In this document: positions 61,157 through 64,000 of the stretch, piece after piece | Numbering within the stretch: the stretch's first letter is position 1 | How the letters are laid out: the number at the start of each line of letters is the position of its first letter | NCBI GenBank assembly: GCA_025667525.1 | Contig: CM046874.1 | Location: 659,698,963-659,762,962 of the forward strand | Length of the DNA: 64,000 nucleotides | From: Glebionis coronaria | Lineage: Eukaryota; Streptophyta; Magnoliopsida; Asterales; Asteraceae | Direction: 5' to 3' | Position numbers and translations under genes: made by a program | The notes under the pieces: model-generated | Told to the model about the DNA's origin: nothing | What the model saw: only the letters and a program-made list of their open reading frames with translations | The model's database searches: none

Positions 61157-64000
61157 TTAAACGTAGCACTTCTTTAGATGGCATATGTTCCCAGGCCTTT
61201 GTAGGTCGCGGCCATCCATGTCGCGCAACCGATACGCGCCATTCCCCAACGCATCCGTCACTATGTAAGGTCCCTCTCACTTAGGTCCAAGTTTTCTTGT
61301 AGTCTCAGCGCGACTGGCCGCGTTTGAGCAATACACAAAGTCACCTGGTCTTAAGGAGGTCTTGCGCACCCTAGCATCATAGTAGCCTTTCATCTTTGCT
61401 TTTGACTTAGCTTCGTGGATTGCTGCTAACTCTCGTCGCTCCTCGATTAGGTCTAAGTTCAATCACAGCTCATCTTCGTTAGTAACCATGTCTACCTCCA
61501 TTGTGTGGAGTGTTTGCAATCTGATCTCCGCTGGAATGACTGCCTCTGTTCCACATGTTAGGGCGAAAGGGGTATCACCCGTGGCTATCTTGATCATCGT
61601 GCGATGTGCCCACAAAACATGTGACAACTCATCTAGCCACTTCCTATTATGTTCCCCAAATCGTGCTTTTATGTCATCCCCCAAACTCCTGTTTGCTCTT
61701 TCCACAAGTCCATTCGTTTGTGGGTGGGCGACCGATGCGAACCGTTGATGTATCCCATTCTTCGCGCACCAATCCTGGAATGGGTTCTCTGCGAACTGCT
61801 TTCCATTATCAGAGACTATTTCACCGGGCAGTATGAAACGACATACTATGTTGTCTCATACGAAACTTTTTATCTGATTCCCCATGATCGTTGCGACTGC
61901 CTTTGCCTCAATCAATCTTGTGAAGTAATCCATCGCAAGTATGAGGAACTTAACTCCCCCCGCGGCTACGGAAAAAGGTCCAGCGATATCGATGCCCCAT
62001 TTGAAGAATGGCCAAGGGGAGGTGATCGACGTAAGCTCCTCCTAGGTTGCCTAGGTACTGGTCTGTGCACCTGGCAGTCATTGCATTTATCAATGATCGT
62101 TTGCGCGTCTGTATGCATAGTTGGCCAGTAGTACCCGATGCGCAACGCTGTTGCTACCACGGACCTTGGTCCTGCGTGCATGTCGCATGACCCCTCGTGG
62201 ATTTCGCTAATGATGTACTGCGCCTGGTGTGGCCCTACGCATCTTAACCATGGCTGGAGGAATGATCGCTTGTAAAGGACCCCATCTCTGACTTCAAATT
62301 GCCTCAAACGTCTTCGCACTCACCGTGACTCGTTTTCGTCATGCGGGAGTGAATCATTCGTCAAATAATCCATAATCGTTGTCATCCATGTAGGGCCTTC
62401 TTCCTCGACGACCGACATGGCCTCTTGCTCTTTAATTGACTTGTCTTTGAGAATTTCCACCAGGACTTGTTTTGATAGGTGTGCGAAGCTGGTAGATGCT
62501 ATTTTACTAAGCGCATCTGCTTTCTTATTTCCCCCTGGGTACTTGGCGTATTCGGAACTTACTGAACCCTTCAATTAATGATTTGGCTTTTTGTAAGTAT
62601 TACACCATGTTATCTTCTTTCGCCTCGTATTCTCCAAGTCAAGAATCTACGTTTGCTTCGAGATTGTGCACACCCATCCGTGCTGCGATCCTCAACCCTG
62701 GTATGAGCGCCTCATATTCTGCCTCATTATTTGTAGCTGTGAACTCAAAACGCAATGCGTATGTGAATTCCATTCCTTCAGGGTTGGTAAGTATGAGAGT
62801 TGCGCCTGATCCGTCAGTGCAAGAGGACCCATCAGTAAACAAGACCCACGGGGTTGGGTCTTCTTCCTTTTGTTCTAACTCTTGAAAGCTCTCCTATGGC
62901 TTTTCAATGATGAAATCAGCAAAAATCTGACCCTTCACGGCATTGCGCGGCCTATAAGTGATGTTGTGTTCCCCTAATAGAACGCTCCATTTCTGGAATC
63001 TACCTACGACCTCCGGTTTTGATATTACCTGCTTTATGGGTTGTTCAGTTATCACCACTATTGAGTGCGCTTATAAGTATCAACGCAAACTCTTTGCTGC
63101 AAACACCAGGGCGAGTACTAATTTTTCCATTGGGGTGTAATTTAGCTCCGAGCTTTGCAATGCTCTACTTATGAAGTATACTGGAGTTTGCACATTCTCT
63201 CTATCTGTCATTAGCACTGCGTTGATCGCTCCGTGCATAGCAGACAAATACATTATCAGCTCCTCATTAGGTCGTGGTGCGACTAGCATAGGGAGTGAAG
63301 CCAAATGTGCATTCAATTCCTCGAAGGCCTTTTCTGCTTCCTTAGTCCAATTGAAGTCCCCTTTATTAATGCACCTTTTGAGCGTTTTAAAAAAAGGGAG
63401 TGACTTCTCTGCTGATTTAGACAAGAATCTATTCAGCCCTGCAAGCTTCCCATTTAGCGCTGCACTTCCTTTTTCGTTTTTGGGCCCTGGAGTTAAATGA
63501 CCGCGTCTGTTTTTTCCGGACAGGGTTTGATTCCATTGGGGTCAATCATGTATCCTAAGAACATGCCTTCTGTCGCCCCAAAAGTGCACTTCTTTGGATT
63601 TAACTTCATGTTAATCCTTCTGAGTGTAGAGAATGTTTCCTCTATGTCCCGAATAAGCCCGGTCTTCGTATGACTTTTTATTACCAAATCGTCGACATAT
63701 ACCTCCAAATTTCGCCCTATTTGGCCTTCAAATGCCTTATCAACCAGTCGCTGTGGCCCCTGCGTTCTTTAGTCCAAACGGCATTTTTGTGTAACAGTAC
63801 ACGCCCTGGCTGGTATGGAATGCTGTTTTTTGATCGTCCTCTTCTGCCATTTGTATTTGGTGGTATCCCTTATATGCGTCTAGGAAACATTTGAAGGGGT
63901 ATGCGCAAAAAGATTCCACCTTCCAATCTATCTCTGGGAGTGGGTAGCAATCTTGGGGACAAGCTTTATTGAGGTTTGTGAAATCAACGCACATACACCA
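61157..64000 (-). pseudogene. pol: Tat pol (RT, RNase H, second RNase H, integrase), 5' part outside the window
   Basis: From right to left on the minus strand: RT (CVDFTNLNKACPQD, MPFGLKNAGAT, then a frame change, YVDDLVIKS at 63700); RNase H-like region (63424-63080, YFISRALQSSELNYTPMEKL); a second RNase H (62842-62639, LFTDGSSCTDGSGATLIL, FEFTATNNEAEYEAL), the archaeal-type domain known from Tat elements; integrase with an HHCC finger (EIHEGSCDMHAGPR... CNDCQVHRP), a decayed core, HPQTNGLVERANRSLG, and a C-terminal KSKAKMKGYYD end. The stop is at 61157. At least four frame changes and several stops show long decay. Gag and protease would lie beyond 64000. Confidence 0.85.

Noticed and set aside
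1..64000. Host protein-coding genes
   Set aside because: All long frames with recognisable domains are retrotransposon gag, pol, ORF3 or Tat antisense ORF. Remaining ORFs are short, lie in LTRs or leaders, and are not kept between repeat copies.

Overview
This window is plant nuclear DNA made almost entirely of transposable elements nested inside one another. I see no host gene, no RNA gene and no CRISPR array. The retrotransposon families (a SIRE-type copia with a third ORF, a Tekay chromovirus with split gag, a Tat element with an antisense ORF, an Athila-like gag-protease element) resemble those I know from Asteraceae genomes. That assignment is inference from protein memory, not a database result.

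Layout, outermost first. (1) A minus-strand Tat-type Ty3/gypsy element forms both ends of the window: its 3' LTR, PPT and the first half of its antisense ORF at 1-2332, and the second half of that ORF plus a decayed pol (integrase, two RNase H domains, RT) at about 59338-64000. (2) A minus-strand Tekay-like derivative, here called W, sits between these halves. Its left LTR is cut into pieces from 2333 to 36672. Its right LTR is intact at 54535-58684. Each LTR copy is followed on its right by the same 3' fragment of pol. (3) Five elements are inserted in W: a nearly complete Tekay chromovirus (3342-14249), an Athila-like element with only gag and protease (14282-25064), a copia element (26017-34994, itself interrupted by a piece of another copia at 32353-32974), a non-autonomous CACTA transposon (37006-40911), and a 12-kb SIRE-type copia (42347-54320).

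Target-site duplications support three insertions: caccc/catcc for the Tekay, tttag for the first copia and ctaaa for the SIRE-type copia. Each insertion can also be checked against the other W copy. All coding regions are broken, mostly by single stops that look like C-to-T changes in CAG, CAA or CGA codons.

The most unusual signals are: a degenerate RCGYTGACA motif present about 49 times in the SIRE-type element, in ten clusters with a 21-nt period that covers LTRs, gag, pol, spacer and ORF3; three short GT-AG introns in the Tekay gag whose removal restores one gag-pol frame and a zinc knuckle; an antisense Tat ORF with its own TATA box and poly(A) signal, split by 57 kb of insertions; and two W copies that share the same pol breakpoint.
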